Source: Chitinibacter sp. SCUT-21 (GTDB lineage Bacteria > Pseudomonadota > Gammaproteobacteria > Burkholderiales > Chitinibacteraceae). From it: DNA of 64,000 nucleotides. A model generated the notes under the pieces. It was not told where the DNA came from and did no database searches. It was given only the letters and a program-made list of their open reading frames with translations. Location of the stretch: positions 3,348,001 through 3,412,000 of the forward strand of contig CP102611.1 of NCBI GenBank assembly GCA_041874755.1, read 5' to 3'. Of this stretch, positions 10,134 through 19,696 are shown one piece after another; the stretch's first letter is position 1; each line of letters opens with the position of its first letter. The position numbers were made by a program, and so were the translations under genes.

Positions 10134-11059
10134 CTGAAGAAATCCTAACTGCTGAAAATGAAAATGGCTATCGCTGCGGTTTTATTGCGATCGTAGGCCA
10201 GCCCAATGTGGGCAAGTCAACGATGATGAATCATTTAATCGGCCAAAAGCTCAGTATTACCTCGCGTAAAGCGCAAACGACGCGTCATCGTATTAATGGC
10301 GTATTAACTTCAGAAACCGCGCAATTTGTGTTTGTCGATACTCCGGGTTTTCAAACCAAATATCGCAATGCGCTCAATCAAGCGATGAATCGCAGTGTGA
10401 CCACTACGCTGGCTGATGTTGATGCGATTCTATTTGTCGTCGAAGCGGGCCGCTTTGGCCCTGCGGATGAAGCTGTGCTGAAGTTGTTGCCACGTGATCG
10501 CCCTGTTATTTTGGTGATTAATAAAGTCGACCTGCTCGATAACGTTGCGATGATGCTGCCGTTTATTGAGAAAGTCTCTGGCCAATTTAACTTTGCCGCT
10601 ATCGTACCGATTTCTGCTCAGCGCTCACAAAAACTCGATGTGCTGCTCGAGGCGGTTGAACTGCTATTGCCTGAATCAGTTCCGCTGTTTGACGCGGATC
10701 ACCTCACCGATCGTAATGAACGCTTTTTGGCATCCGAAATTATTCGCGAAAAAATATTCCGAATGATGGGTGAAGAGTTACCGTATGTGATGGCGGTGGA
10801 AATTGAAAAATTCCAAGAAGAAACCCTGGCCAATGGCAAGGAATTACGCCGCATTTATGCCGCGATTATGGTTGAGCGCGAAAATCAAAAGGCTATTTTG
10901 ATCGGTAAAAAAGGCGAAAAGCTTAAAAAAATCGCGACGGACGCCCGGGTCGACATGGAGACCTTGTTCGACGCTAAAGTCTTTCTGGAAGTCTTTGTCA
11001 AAGTGAAAAGCGGCTGGGCCGACGATACGCGTTTAATTCGTCAATTCGGTTACGAGTAA
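10130..11059 (+). CDS. era: GTPase Era
   Basis: Era is an essential GTPase that binds the 3' end of 16S rRNA during 30S assembly. The protein has 309 residues: P-loop GQPNVGKS at 23-30, DTPGF at 70-74, NKVD near 128, and a C-terminal KH domain with the [14 protein letters not shown]-binding loop near residue 255. Gene order rnc-era-recO is conserved. recO starts one base after the stop codon. Confidence 0.97.
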   Translation: MTEEILTAENENGYRCGFIAIVGQPNVGKSTMMNHLIGQKLSITSRKAQTTRHRINGVLTSETAQFVFVDTPGFQTKYRNALNQAMNRSVTTTLADVDAILFVVEAGRFGPADEAVLKLLPRDRPVILVINKVDLLDNVAMMLPFIEKVSGQFNFAAIVPISAQRSQKLDVLLEAVELLLPESVPLFDADHLTDRNERFLASEIIREKIFRMMGEELPYVMAVEIEKFQEETLANGKELRRIYAAIMVERENQKAILIGKKGEKLKKIATDARVDMETLFDAKVFLEVFVKVKSGWADDTRLIRQFGYE

Positions 11060-11060
11060 G

Positions 11061-11786
11061 ATGGCTAAGGGTGCAGCAAAAAATCGGATTAATGATCATC
11101 CGGCCTTTGTGCTGCACCAATATGCCTATCGCGAAACGAGTCGACTTCTCGATGTGTTTACTCGGGATCATGGTAGGCAAACCATTTATGCTCGAGGTGT
11201 TCAGCGACCAGGTTCGCAAATTCGTAGTGTTTTACTCAGTTTTCAACCGCTCTTACTCTCATGGTTTGGCAGTGGTGAGGTTAAAACCTTGCACGCTGCG
11301 CACTGGCAACCTGGGCTGCCTCAACTTTCCGGGCTACCTTTGCTCTGCGCTTTTTATTTGAATGAGCTACTGCAAAACTTATTGCTAAAAGAAGAGCCAC
11401 ATCCCCGTTTGTTTGTGGCTTATTTCGATGCAATTCAAGCATTGGCCAAATCATCATCTGATGCAGTAGAGCCAATTCTTCGACTCTTTGAGAAAAAACT
11501 GTTAATAGAACTCGGTTTTGGGATCAGTTGGAATCAATTGTGCAATAGTTCGGAATTCATCCAACCCCATCTTTACTATCAATTTCAACCGCAACACGGA
11601 TTTGTTCGCTCTGCGTCGCTGGATGCTTGTGCGGGTGAGTTGATTTTGCAATTCGCGCGTGATGATATGAGCAATGAAGCGCTTTGGCCTTGGGCGAAAA
11701 TCTGGATGCGACAATCGTTGTCATTGATTTTGGGGGATAAAATTTTACATACACGTCAGCTGCTGTTGGATTTACAGCGTATCTAG
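11061..11786 (+). CDS. recO: DNA repair protein RecO
   Basis: RecO works with RecR and RecF to load RecA on SSB-coated gapped DNA. The protein has 241 residues with an N-terminal OB-fold (about 12-85, beginning AFVLHQYAYRETSRLLDVFTR) and a helical C-terminal domain. It lacks the four-Cys zinc motif found in many RecO proteins, which is usual in proteobacteria. It ends the rnc-era-recO run; pdxJ and acpS, which often follow, are absent here. Confidence 0.92.
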   Translation: MAKGAAKNRINDHPAFVLHQYAYRETSRLLDVFTRDHGRQTIYARGVQRPGSQIRSVLLSFQPLLLSWFGSGEVKTLHAAHWQPGLPQLSGLPLLCAFYLNELLQNLLLKEEPHPRLFVAYFDAIQALAKSSSDAVEPILRLFEKKLLIELGFGISWNQLCNSSEFIQPHLYYQFQPQHGFVRSASLDACAGELILQFARDDMSNEALWPWAKIWMRQSLSLILGDKILHTRQLLLDLQRI

Positions 11787-12041
11787 GGTATATCGCAGTA
11801 ATCCTTTCTATATTTTCAATATTACTCAATACATGGGGTGGGTATTTGGTGCCCACATCTTTATGATGATGTACTATCGATATGGATTGCTGGACTAAGC
11901 TAACGACTGCCATTCTCGATACATACTAACGAACAGCAATTGTATTGCTGCCGTTATTTTAATGTAAAAATGCTTAGGCTTTAGTTGGTTTTCGCTCTAT
12001 CTTTAGAGTAGTCGCACATCGTGCCGCGACAAGGGGGCTCT

Positions 12042-12422
12042 ATGATTAGCATTTCACACGAAGCGAACTACATTCATGTTGTGATCTTTGGGCAATTTAC
12101 ACTTCAAGATTACAAAGAATTCGAAGACAACGTACTATACGATATTGGCTTTCACGGCCCTGCTCGCTTGTTGTTTGACCTAAGCGAGATGACCTCTTAT
12201 ACACTTGATATGGCATGGGAGGAAATTCATTTTTCACAACAACATCAGCAAGACTTTGAAAAAATTGCGGTTGTGACTGATGATCAGTGGGTCGTATGGT
12301 CTGTTTGGATTAATCGTGCAATTTCAGATTCAAATGTCATGATTTTTGAATCGGTTAATGACGCATTAGCTTGGTTTGCCGAGGCACAAGATTTGTCCAA
12401 CACTACATCTGCACAAAATTAG
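12042..12422 (+). CDS. SpoIIAA-like (STAS/SEC14-type) protein
   Basis: This 126-residue cytoplasmic protein resembles the SpoIIAA-like family: an N-terminal beta strand pair (HVVIFGQFTLQDYKEF), RLLFDLSEMTSYTL, an HQQDFEKIAVVTDDQWV centre and an EDALAWF-like end (here NDALAWF). Family members have an anti-anti-sigma fold, but most lack the phosphorylated serine and have no known role. The ATG at 12042 follows a strong AAGGGGG site; a GTG 21 bases upstream is less likely. It sits 12 bases before the 571-residue gene, so the two probably form an operon. Confidence 0.75.
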   Translation: MISISHEANYIHVVIFGQFTLQDYKEFEDNVLYDIGFHGPARLLFDLSEMTSYTLDMAWEEIHFSQQHQQDFEKIAVVTDDQWVVWSVWINRAISDSNVMIFESVNDALAWFAEAQDLSNTTSAQN

Positions 12423-12434
12423 GCTGGATTAAGC

Positions 12435-14150
12435 ATGCTGGATCGTATTTCTTCGTTATTCGTTAAAGACAAATCACCGTTGTCCAACGTCAAAGCAGCT
12501 ACTCAATGGTGTAAAGGCTTGGACTTGGTCGACCCTGCAACACGCAGTGCCAAGGTGCACGGTATTGTGAATGACTTTGTTGCTGGCAATCAAACAATCA
12601 CATTTGAAAGCCTACAAGCGTTAATGCTAATTGACGAGCATGTGCAAGAAGCATTTGATGCCGTGTGCTATCAGTATGTTTCAAATCCCCGCATGTCGAA
12701 GGAAATCGAACAAAAGCTGTGGAAAGATATCGTTACTTATGCATACGACATGGTCGATGCATATCAACGCTTTGTGCAAGCTGAATCCAATGAAGTTTTG
12801 CAAAAACAGTTTGAGCCATTAATGCCCGTGGTTTTGGCTCGCTGTTTGCGTTATTTATCAATTCAGGCCAAATGGCACTACTTTAGATTCGAACGTGTTC
12901 CGCCAAAAATTTGGACGAGTGCGCATCAGTTTTATCGCCTATCTGAAATAGGTGGCTTTGATAGTAATCCTTTTTCCTTGTACCCAAGTCACTCAACTGA
13001 AATCTCATCCTGTGCGGATGAGTATATTCAGATGTTGATGCTCAATACATTGTCCAATAATAATCTATCGGTTCGGCAAATTGATCTAGTCGATTTATGG
13101 TTAGAGAAATGGTCTAAGTTAGTGCAGATTTCGCGTAAATATGCCGAAGATCGCCATCATTTTTGCGTTAATTTGCAAGAGTCACAGGGTGCGCAAAAAA
13201 TTAACCCTGAACTAATGGGTGAGCCTTATCGCTATTGGGGCTTAACAGAACTAGTAAATCAAGTGCAGGAAATCTTGGGGCGCTTGATGACCGGAGCAAA
13301 TTTTGCCTCGCTAGACTTAGGCCCCGATGCACGTGGGCCTGCAGTGACCGAGTTGTTAAAGCATCTCGATGTCTTCTGGACTATGAGTATGCGCAACAGC
13401 CAAGTCAAGCGCAGTGAACGTACTAAGGTCACCAAAGCAGCGGACATTATCTACGGCCTGGATCGAATTTGTGGCTATATCAAAGAAGATAATGACAAAT
13501 TTATGAAGTCGGGCCGAGAGGCAAGCGAGAAAATCGATTACGATGAAATCATGGACATGCGCCTGTATGGTTTTGTTTCTTCACGCACTAAGCAAAAAAG
13601 CGCGATTGCCAATAATCCCTATGTCGTGAATAAAAAGCAAAACGATTGGCAAACTTGGGCGATTGAAAATGAAAGCAACGGTGGCCTAGGGGCTGTACTG
13701 CGCTTTTCTGAAAATGAGTGGATTCGTCCTAATGTGTTGTTGGGCCTACGTTTGGGAAGTGCAGAAAACTGGCAAATTGGTGTTTTGCGACGAATTGCTC
13801 GTTTAAACGATGATGAAATCTCTGCAGGCATTCAGGTTCTCACCACGACTCCTGTGATGGTAGGAATGCATTCTGAACAGAATGATCGCATTGAGAACAT
13901 GACGGTCACGGAGCTTGGCTTTACCGGTGGACTTGATCTCCCGAATGTAAAAACAGCGCTCTATGTGCCACATCAAATTGACGGTAAAAGCGTCAATACC
14001 TTGATTATGCATTCCGCTGATTATGGACTGGATAAGATTTATCAAATTCGCGCACGTGATAAACGCTTCTCGGTTAGTCTGGGCTTAGTGTTAGAAAAAG
14101 GGGTTGATTGGATTTGGGTTGCCGTGAATGTATTACGGCAAGAAAATTGA
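12435..14150 (+). CDS. Conserved hypothetical protein with possible PilZ-like C-terminal region
   Basis: This 571-residue, soluble, mostly helical protein was not recognised with certainty. There is no signal peptide or membrane segment. The first 400 residues look alpha-helical with many aromatic and acidic positions. The segment near 410-480 has an N-x-S-x-x-G pattern (ENESNGGLG) followed by alternating strands (VLLGLRLGSAENWQIGVLRRI), resembling PilZ domains, but no RxxxR motif precedes it clearly. If this is a PilZ fold, c-di-GMP binding is not assured. It shares an operon with the SpoIIAA-like gene and ends before a clear terminator. Confidence 0.6.
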   Translation: MLDRISSLFVKDKSPLSNVKAATQWCKGLDLVDPATRSAKVHGIVNDFVAGNQTITFESLQALMLIDEHVQEAFDAVCYQYVSNPRMSKEIEQKLWKDIVTYAYDMVDAYQRFVQAESNEVLQKQFEPLMPVVLARCLRYLSIQAKWHYFRFERVPPKIWTSAHQFYRLSEIGGFDSNPFSLYPSHSTEISSCADEYIQMLMLNTLSNNNLSVRQIDLVDLWLEKWSKLVQISRKYAEDRHHFCVNLQESQGAQKINPELMGEPYRYWGLTELVNQVQEILGRLMTGANFASLDLGPDARGPAVTELLKHLDVFWTMSMRNSQVKRSERTKVTKAADIIYGLDRICGYIKEDNDKFMKSGREASEKIDYDEIMDMRLYGFVSSRTKQKSAIANNPYVVNKKQNDWQTWAIENESNGGLGAVLRFSENEWIRPNVLLGLRLGSAENWQIGVLRRIARLNDDEISAGIQVLTTTPVMVGMHSEQNDRIENMTVTELGFTGGLDLPNVKTALYVPHQIDGKSVNTLIMHSADYGLDKIYQIRARDKRFSVSLGLVLEKGVDWIWVAVNVLRQEN

Positions 14151-14162
14151 TCTATGCGTTAC

Positions 14163-14190
14163 AAGGGGCTAGGTAGCCCCTTATTTATTT
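14163..14190 (+). terminator. Intrinsic terminator after the 571-residue gene
   Basis: A 9-bp stem (AAGGGGCTA/TAGCCCCTT) with a 2-base loop is followed by ATTTATTTG on the plus strand. It separates this operon from the convergent ABC exporter genes. Confidence 0.7.
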
Positions 14191-14197
14191 GACAGCA

Positions 14198-14902
14198 TCA
14201 TGTATCGATTTTTATCTTCCCATCGACGATTTGAATAATTTTATCTGCAACGCTGGCAAATTGTGCGTCATGAGTAACGGAAATAATTGTTTTTCCGAGC
14301 GAATGGCTTAAGTCTTTCAAAATATCCCTCACATTAGCAGCAGAGGCCGAGTCCAAATTACCCGTGGGTTCATCCGCAAGAATAATTTTGGGATCATTGG
14401 CCAAAGCCCTGGCTATCGCAACGCGTTGGCGTTGGCCACCAGAGAGTTGATGGGGAAATTTCTTTTGCTGATCTGCTAAACCTAACTGTGTTAGCAAACT
14501 GCACGCCCGTTCTAGAATCGCCTCGTGTTCCAGTTCGCCTAGTTTTCTCATCGGCAAAGCAACATTATCAATTGCGCTAAATTCACTGAGCAAAAAGTGA
14601 AATTGAAACACATAGCCAAGATTTTTTAAGCGAAACTGCGCCAGCTCGACATCGCTAAGTTGCGCAGTGTGCTGCCCAGCCAGCCAAATTTGGCCTGCGG
14701 TAGGTAAATCGAGCAAGCCAAGAAGATAAAGTAATGATGACTTTCCCGATCCCGATGGCCCCATAATACAAACAAATTGGCCAAGTTCAATTGCAAGTGA
14801 CACATCATCCACGAGCTGAATAGTGATTTCACCCTCGATACTGCGGGATAAATGCTCTGTGCGTAAGATATATTGCTGCTGTTGAATCTCCCCCGCGGCC
14901 AT
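14198..14902 (-). CDS. ABC transporter ATP-binding protein, LolD/MacB type
   Basis: This is a 234-residue nucleotide-binding subunit. Walker A GPSGSGKS is at 48-55, the signature LSGGQRQR at 154-161, Walker B IILADEP ends at 180, and the switch His is in SVTHD. The sequence fits the MacB/LolD/FtsE clade that powers mechanotransmission exporters. It overlaps the permease stop by 1 base (TAATG) and is the last gene of a three-gene minus-strand operon with permease and periplasmic adaptor. The adaptor argues for a DevBCA/MacAB-type exporter over a lipoprotein-release system. Confidence 0.88.
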   Translation of the reverse strand: MAAGEIQQQQYILRTEHLSRSIEGEITIQLVDDVSLAIELGQFVCIMGPSGSGKSSLLYLLGLLDLPTAGQIWLAGQHTAQLSDVELAQFRLKNLGYVFQFHFLLSEFSAIDNVALPMRKLGELEHEAILERACSLLTQLGLADQQKKFPHQLSGGQRQRVAIARALANDPKIILADEPTGNLDSASAANVRDILKDLSHSLGKTIISVTHDAQFASVADKIIQIVDGKIKIDT

Positions 14903-16146
14903 TATGTTGCCCCACGTAAAGTCTGAACTGGCATGAGCCGACTGGCGCGACGTGCAGGTAAATAGGATGCCAATAAACTAGTGAATAAGGCAAAGAGGGT
15001 GGCGAGAAAGAATTGCTCGTGCCCCCACCAAATGGGTAAATGGCTAGTTTGTGTAGCGCCTGGTGGTTTTATTTCAACCAAACTTAGTCCCTGCATTAAA
15101 CCAGCGCCAATGAGTAGTCCAGCTAAACTACCAATCAGGCCAATAATCAAACCTTGTAATAGGAAAATTGTTAAAACATCTTGAGCCTGAAACCCCATCG
15201 ACTTCAATATGGCAATATCCCGCGTTTTCTCGATGACAAAGGTTGATATCGTGTTGTAGATGCCAAATGATGCGACGATTAAAATAGCCCCAACCACACT
15301 AAACATGATTAAGTTGCGAATCAGTAGTAGGCTCAATATATCTTCTGATGCTTCAAGCCAAGAGATGGCTTTGTAACCCAATTGTTTTTCTAGTTGATGT
15401 GCTAATTCTCTGGCTTGATAGGGGTCGTCCAACTGCAATATCAGGCGATTTATTCGCTGTGGCCGTTCAAGTAAAGCTTGAGCTTGCTTTAATAAGACAA
15501 AAGTTTGGCTTTCATCATAATTCGCGTTGCCTGAACGAAATATACCCACGATGTGCAGCGTTTTATTGCCTGCTGCTCCCGCAGTAATGCTTACGGTGCT
15601 CCCTAGTTGTAATTGAAATTTCTGAGCTAAGCTTGCCCCAATAATGATGCCGGCTGTCTCTCCATCTAGCGCATCGAGTTGTCCTGCAATAAATTGATCA
15701 TCCAGAAAAGAAACTTCTTGCATCATGCTGGGCGCAATGCCTGAGATGGCAATGCTTTGCTGACGACCAGCAAATTGCAAGACAGCTGAGCCCACTAATA
15801 CGGGAGCGACTTTGACCCCTGGGAAGTGTTTTAAATATGCCAATTTAGCCTGATAGTTTCGTATCCCTCGTGTTTCAATGCTCGGTTTAATATGCCGAAT
15901 AGCGATCGCAGCATCAGGCCAGCGTAGTTGTGCCGCTTGAGGTGCCGCAGTGCGATGCTCATCTGAGATGGTGATATGCGGGCTGTTATCAATTAAGCGT
16001 TTAATAAAGTCTTTTTCTGATCCTTGCATTAGCGCTGAAACTGCCAAAAAAAACGCCACGCCTAATACAACCCCGCCTAAAGAAACTAGAGTTGCTCGCA
16101 ATCGGCTGTGCAAATAGGTGATGGCAATCGATAGCAATAATTGCAT
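14902..16146 (-). CDS. ABC transporter permease, MacB/FtsX family
   Basis: This is a 414-residue inner-membrane protein with the four-helix layout of type VII ABC permeases: TM1 at about 15-38, a large periplasmic (MacB-PCD-like) domain from about 40 to 270, then TM2-4 near 275-300, 322-350 and 375-397. The N-terminal block RATLVSLGGVVLGVAFF and the C-terminal PARRASRLMPVQTLRG are typical. It overlaps both neighbours by one base, so the three subunits are probably coupled. The substrate cannot be predicted. Confidence 0.87.
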   Translation of the reverse strand: MQLLLSIAITYLHSRLRATLVSLGGVVLGVAFFLAVSALMQGSEKDFIKRLIDNSPHITISDEHRTAAPQAAQLRWPDAAIAIRHIKPSIETRGIRNYQAKLAYLKHFPGVKVAPVLVGSAVLQFAGRQQSIAISGIAPSMMQEVSFLDDQFIAGQLDALDGETAGIIIGASLAQKFQLQLGSTVSITAGAAGNKTLHIVGIFRSGNANYDESQTFVLLKQAQALLERPQRINRLILQLDDPYQARELAHQLEKQLGYKAISWLEASEDILSLLLIRNLIMFSVVGAILIVASFGIYNTISTFVIEKTRDIAILKSMGFQAQDVLTIFLLQGLIIGLIGSLAGLLIGAGLMQGLSLVEIKPPGATQTSHLPIWWGHEQFFLATLFALFTSLLASYLPARRASRLMPVQTLRGAT

Positions 16147-17171
16147 TAGGGTTGACTCTTTCTAATGGGGAGTAAGTGATTTTTTACCGCCAATCGTCGT
16201 CCTTCACGGATGCCCTTGGGAATTGGCCAAATGATTTGTTCCTGTGCAGTTAGCCCTGTCAAAATCTCACTTTTTGTGCTGCCCTTTATGCCAAAATGAA
16301 TTCGCCGAAATACGGCACGTCCATTCACATGCAGCCAAACACCTTCATCCTGTATCATTTCGTTGGCAAGCAATAAAGCGCGCTCTTTTTGCTGCACAAT
16401 TAGATTGGCTTCTATGGTCATGCCGACCCGCAATGCTTGATGATTCTTGACCGCAATCCGAACCCGATAGCTACGCGCAATTGGATCTCCTTTCGGTGTA
16501 ATCGATTCCACATGCCCAGCTAGTACTTTCTGGCCAAGGGCAGGGGCCTGTAAAACGACGGTTTGTCCCACCCTGACTTGCTCAATATCTTCTTCATCAA
16601 CTTCGGCACTCACCCGCAATGGCGCACAGCAGGACATGGACATTAACACTTGGCCCGCATTCACAAATTGGCCTACCTCTACATCGCGGCGCAGAATCAA
16701 ACCGTCAGCCGGTGCTAGGATCGTGGTATAAGACTGTAAAGCCCTTGCTCGCCGCAGTGCGGCCTGCGTTGCATTCGCTTCAGCGGTGACACGATCAAGC
16801 TCTGCGCCAGAATAAAATCCTTGGGCAACCAAAGATGCCGTCCGTGCGCGCTGTTGTTGCGCATATTGGGCGCGGGCATTTTGTTCATCGACAGTTCTGG
16901 CCAGATCATTCGCCGACAGTTGCGCCAAAATTTGCCCCTTTCGAATCTGTTGGCCTTCTTGTACAGGGAGCGCAGTGAGGTAGCCAGCAATTCTTGGTGC
17001 AATAGGTAGCAGTACACTTGGTTCAACTTGACCTGTGGCATAAATGGCCTCGATCGCCAAGCCCGGTTGGGCGTGCAGGATGTTGACTTCAAGGGGTCCG
17101 TAGCGATACCAGGCACCATAGCCGAGAAGAAGGGCGGTGACTAAAACCAAAAAAGCGGATTTAAAACGCAT
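16146..17171 (-). CDS. Periplasmic adaptor (HlyD/MacA family) of the ABC exporter
   Basis: This is a 341-residue membrane-fusion protein with an N-terminal anchor at about 5-22. A biotinyl-lipoyl-like half motif (YLTALPVQEGQQIRKGQILAQL) and a short alpha-hairpin (about 85-135) come next. The second lipoyl half (APADGLILRRDVEVGQFV) and beta-barrel domains follow. The start ATG at 17171 is preferred; a start 45 bases upstream would add a Cys-rich extension without family character. It would join the permease and ATPase below it to an outer-membrane channel. No TolC-like gene is in the window. Confidence 0.85.
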   Translation of the reverse strand: MRFKSAFLVLVTALLLGYGAWYRYGPLEVNILHAQPGLAIEAIYATGQVEPSVLLPIAPRIAGYLTALPVQEGQQIRKGQILAQLSANDLARTVDEQNARAQYAQQQRARTASLVAQGFYSGAELDRVTAEANATQAALRRARALQSYTTILAPADGLILRRDVEVGQFVNAGQVLMSMSCCAPLRVSAEVDEEDIEQVRVGQTVVLQAPALGQKVLAGHVESITPKGDPIARSYRVRIAVKNHQALRVGMTIEANLIVQQKERALLLANEMIQDEGVWLHVNGRAVFRRIHFGIKGSTKSEILTGLTAQEQIIWPIPKGIREGRRLAVKNHLLPIRKSQP

Positions 17172-17265
17172 GTGGCACTCGTCAATGAAGCAGCAACGCG
17201 TTTGCTGTACTTTCATTGTGGCCGATATTTCCTCGTAGACTAGCTTTTTCTTGCCTCTGAACTAA

Positions 17266-17709
17266 TCAAGCTGGATAGGCATAATTAAAATCGAGTAAAA
17301 AATCTGATAGTTGTTGCCATGCGGTTACATTTACATACGGGGTATTTGCTAGGATCTTAAATTGGAAGCAGTTTTTTGGAGTATGCCCCATCTGGGTATT
17401 GAGCAATGCGCAGATTTGCATGCGGCCAGCGTCACGTGCTTGAGGCACTGAGCACGCTAGGGTATCAACGCTGTACCACGCGCAGGGTTCTGTAAGTGAG
17501 TATTCGCTGTGGCAAAAAATGACTAAGTGCCGGCCATCCAATTGTGTTGTCCGCATCATTTGAAGCGATGCCACCCTTTGCACTTCTAGATACGCCTGCC
17601 AGCCATGCTGGCAAGTCCATCTGCCTAGAGTCAAAGCCAATGCATCACTGCTTGCGAATGGCGAGCAGGGCTTGGTATGAAAACTAATAAACAATATAGG
17701 CGCGGTCAT
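17266..17709 (-). CDS. Hypothetical protein
   Basis: This 147-residue ORF lies in a region with no gene on the other strand. It has strong strand-like starts (APILFISFHTKP; GRHLVIFCHS) and seven cysteines, but no recognised family, signal peptide or membrane segment. There is no clear ribosome site before the ATG. It is read in the same direction as the exporter operon but ends 95 bases upstream of the adaptor start. It could be a real lineage-specific gene or a chance ORF. Confidence 0.4.
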   Translation of the reverse strand: MTAPILFISFHTKPCSPFASSDALALTLGRWTCQHGWQAYLEVQRVASLQMMRTTQLDGRHLVIFCHSEYSLTEPCAWYSVDTLACSVPQARDAGRMQICALLNTQMGHTPKNCFQFKILANTPYVNVTAWQQLSDFLLDFNYAYPA

Positions 17710-17974
17710 GTAGGCAAACCCGCTGGGTAGGGGTTAAGGTAAGTTTCACTATGCAATCTATGCGGGGCATAGCGAGTGGCAAGAGCTTGAACGTATTATT
17801 TCGCCGATATGCGGTCCGAGACATGTGATAAAAGCTGGCGTTGATTAAGCGGGGCCGCTGTGAGGCGATCGGCGAGAAGTTGTTGTAGTGATGAAAATTT
17901 ATCCATATACAGCTTGGAGGTATCCGCGCTAACTTTTAAAGTTGGTGACAGGCTTTCTTGGTGATGGAGAAAAG

Positions 17975-18832
17975 ATGCTGAGCTTGCTAAAAAAAATGTT
18001 GTTACAGCCAGCCCTCGCATTGTTCTTACTGATTGTTTTGGGGGCGACGATGGGGTCGGTGCGCGCAGCCAAAATTGCACTTGATGTGGGCCATAATTTA
18101 ATCGCATCAGGTACAACCAGTGCGTATGGCGAAACGGAATTTAGTTATAACCTGGCCATTGTTCAGCGCGTCGCCGAGCGTTTGCGAGGAGCAGGGCATA
18201 GTGTCACTGTGATCGGCGCAGATGGGCAAATGCTGGAGCTTAAGCCGCGAGCTGAATTAGCTCAAGGTCATGATTTGTTTATTTCATTTCATCATGACTC
18301 AATGCATGAAGCCTATCTCGACGATTGGCTTTGGCAAGGGCAACGTTATAAAATGAGCCGCCGTTTTGCGGGGTATTCCTTGTTTGTCTTCAATGCGGAC
18401 CCACAATATGCCAACACCACCACTGCTATGTCACCGAGCAACGTATTAGCTGGACATGGCCACCATCTGCAAACCAGCATGGCGTGCGCGGAGCGTTTGG
18501 CCGATGAACTACAAAGCTTAGGCATGAGGCCGACTTTACATCATGCCAATGGGGTGGCTGGTAGTTATCGTCCTTTATTGGATGAAGCACGGGGAATCTA
18601 TCAGGCTAATTTCGCCGTCTTGCGCCATAACAGTGTTCCTGCCATTTTGTTTGAAGGCGGCGTGCTGCCTAATCCCGAGGAAGCATTGCTGCTCAAATCA
18701 CCAGCTCATCAAGCTAAAGTAGCGACTGCAGTGTTAAATAGCCTAGATTGTTTGGCCTTGCCCGCGTCAATAAATCCAGCGGCCCAACAATCAGCCACAA
18801 GCCGCAGAAAAAAATCAGCTGATGCGCAATAA
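17975..18832 (+). CDS. N-acetylmuramoyl-L-alanine amidase (Amidase_3 family)
   Basis: This is a periplasmic zinc amidase that cuts the bond between N-acetylmuramic acid and the stem peptide. It has 285 residues with a signal peptide of about 31. Zinc ligands fit H40 (IALDVGHN), E55 (YGETEFSYN) and the His of FISFHHDS. The catalytic Glu fits ILFEGG near the C-terminus. A spaced GGAG before ATG 17975 favours this start over a TTG 33 bases upstream. Unlike AmiC it has no AMIN domain. It overlaps the next gene by 11 bases. Confidence 0.85.
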   Translation: MLSLLKKMLLQPALALFLLIVLGATMGSVRAAKIALDVGHNLIASGTTSAYGETEFSYNLAIVQRVAERLRGAGHSVTVIGADGQMLELKPRAELAQGHDLFISFHHDSMHEAYLDDWLWQGQRYKMSRRFAGYSLFVFNADPQYANTTTAMSPSNVLAGHGHHLQTSMACAERLADELQSLGMRPTLHHANGVAGSYRPLLDEARGIYQANFAVLRHNSVPAILFEGGVLPNPEEALLLKSPAHQAKVATAVLNSLDCLALPASINPAAQQSATSRRKKSADAQ

Positions 18833-19595
18833 GATGAAATATTTGCTCTATTTTTTGATGTTGCTGCCCATCTATTCACAGGCGGGCTCAAATCTGCTTT
18901 TGGTCAGCGACCCGTGGTGCCCAGTGGTTTGTAATGATGATCCCAAAAAACCAGGTTACTTTGTTGAGCTGGCCAAGGCGATTTTTGAGCCGGCAGGCTA
19001 TTCCGTCAAGTATGACGTGGTGCCATTTGCGCGTGCGGAAGCGATGATGAATTCAGGTGAAGCCGCTGGCTTTTTGGGGGTGTTAAAACTCCCCAAACGT
19101 CAATCATGGGTATTTCCCGTCCATCCACAAGCCATTTCACGGGTCTGCTTTTATACCCAGCCAAGCTCAAATTGGCGATTTCACAATGAGGAATCATTAC
19201 GAGGTATACGCCTCGGCACGATCCGCGGTTATAGCTATGGCAGTGAAATTGATGCGCTATTGCCTTTGAGTCAGGTGGATCCTGTGAATGGGGTTGGGGG
19301 CTTTCAGCGCAGTGTAGCCAAGCTGAATGCAGGGCGTGTTTCCACCTTGGTTGAATACGAGCTGGTTGCCCAGTATCAAATGTATCAAATGGGCTATGCC
19401 TTGCGCGAAGCGGGTTGTGCCCAGCGTAGTGACGCCCTGTATTTAGCATTTTCCCCGCGTCGGGTCGATGCCGCACAATTGGCCAAATTGCTGGATGAAG
19501 GGATTAAGAAAATGCGAAAAACTGGTGAGCTACAAAAAATCCTCAAACCTTATGGTTTGGTTGATTGGGTAGATAAAGGCAGGGTATTGCCTTAG
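18822..19595 (+). CDS. Periplasmic solute-binding protein, SBP family 3 type
   Basis: This is a 257-residue exported protein with a signal peptide of about 21 residues (ending SQAG). The layout is that of amino-acid-type binding proteins: PGYFVELAKAIFEPAGYSVKYDVVPFARA, then SLRGIRLGTIRGYSYG, and a C-terminal LLDEGIKKMRKTGELQKILKPYG block. No transporter genes adjoin it. Many such single genes in betaproteobacteria are orphan binding proteins. Four Cys in the mature part may form disulfides. It overlaps the amidase gene, so the two are likely co-transcribed. Confidence 0.8.
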   Translation: MRNKMKYLLYFLMLLPIYSQAGSNLLLVSDPWCPVVCNDDPKKPGYFVELAKAIFEPAGYSVKYDVVPFARAEAMMNSGEAAGFLGVLKLPKRQSWVFPVHPQAISRVCFYTQPSSNWRFHNEESLRGIRLGTIRGYSYGSEIDALLPLSQVDPVNGVGGFQRSVAKLNAGRVSTLVEYELVAQYQMYQMGYALREAGCAQRSDALYLAFSPRRVDAAQLAKLLDEGIKKMRKTGELQKILKPYGLVDWVDKGRVLP

Positions 19596-19620
19596 AAGAT
19601 AGATATGATGTAGCTTTTTG

Positions 19621-19650
19621 GCAAATACATGACGATGTATTTGCTGTTTT
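19621..19650 (+). terminator. Intrinsic terminator of the amidase/binding-protein operon
   Basis: A perfect 10-bp stem (GCAAATACAT/ATGTATTTGC) with loop GACG is followed by TGTTTTATAAAT. It lies 25 bases past the binding-protein stop. Confidence 0.65.
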
Positions 19651-19665
19651 ATAAATACCCTCATG

Positions 19666-19694
19666 AAAAAAGCCCGCTTAACAGCGGGCTTTTT
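19666..19694 (-). terminator. Bidirectional terminator after the decarboxylase gene
   Basis: An 8-bp GC-rich stem (AGCCCGCT/AGCGGGCT) with loop TAAC is flanked by A- and T-runs on both sides, so it can act on either strand. It lies 3 bases past the decarboxylase stop. Confidence 0.85.
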
Positions 19695-19696
19695 GC

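Noticed and set aside
17796..18116. 106-residue ORF on the minus strand over the amidase start
   Set aside because: It overlaps the amidase gene, has low-complexity Ser/Pro runs and no ribosome site.
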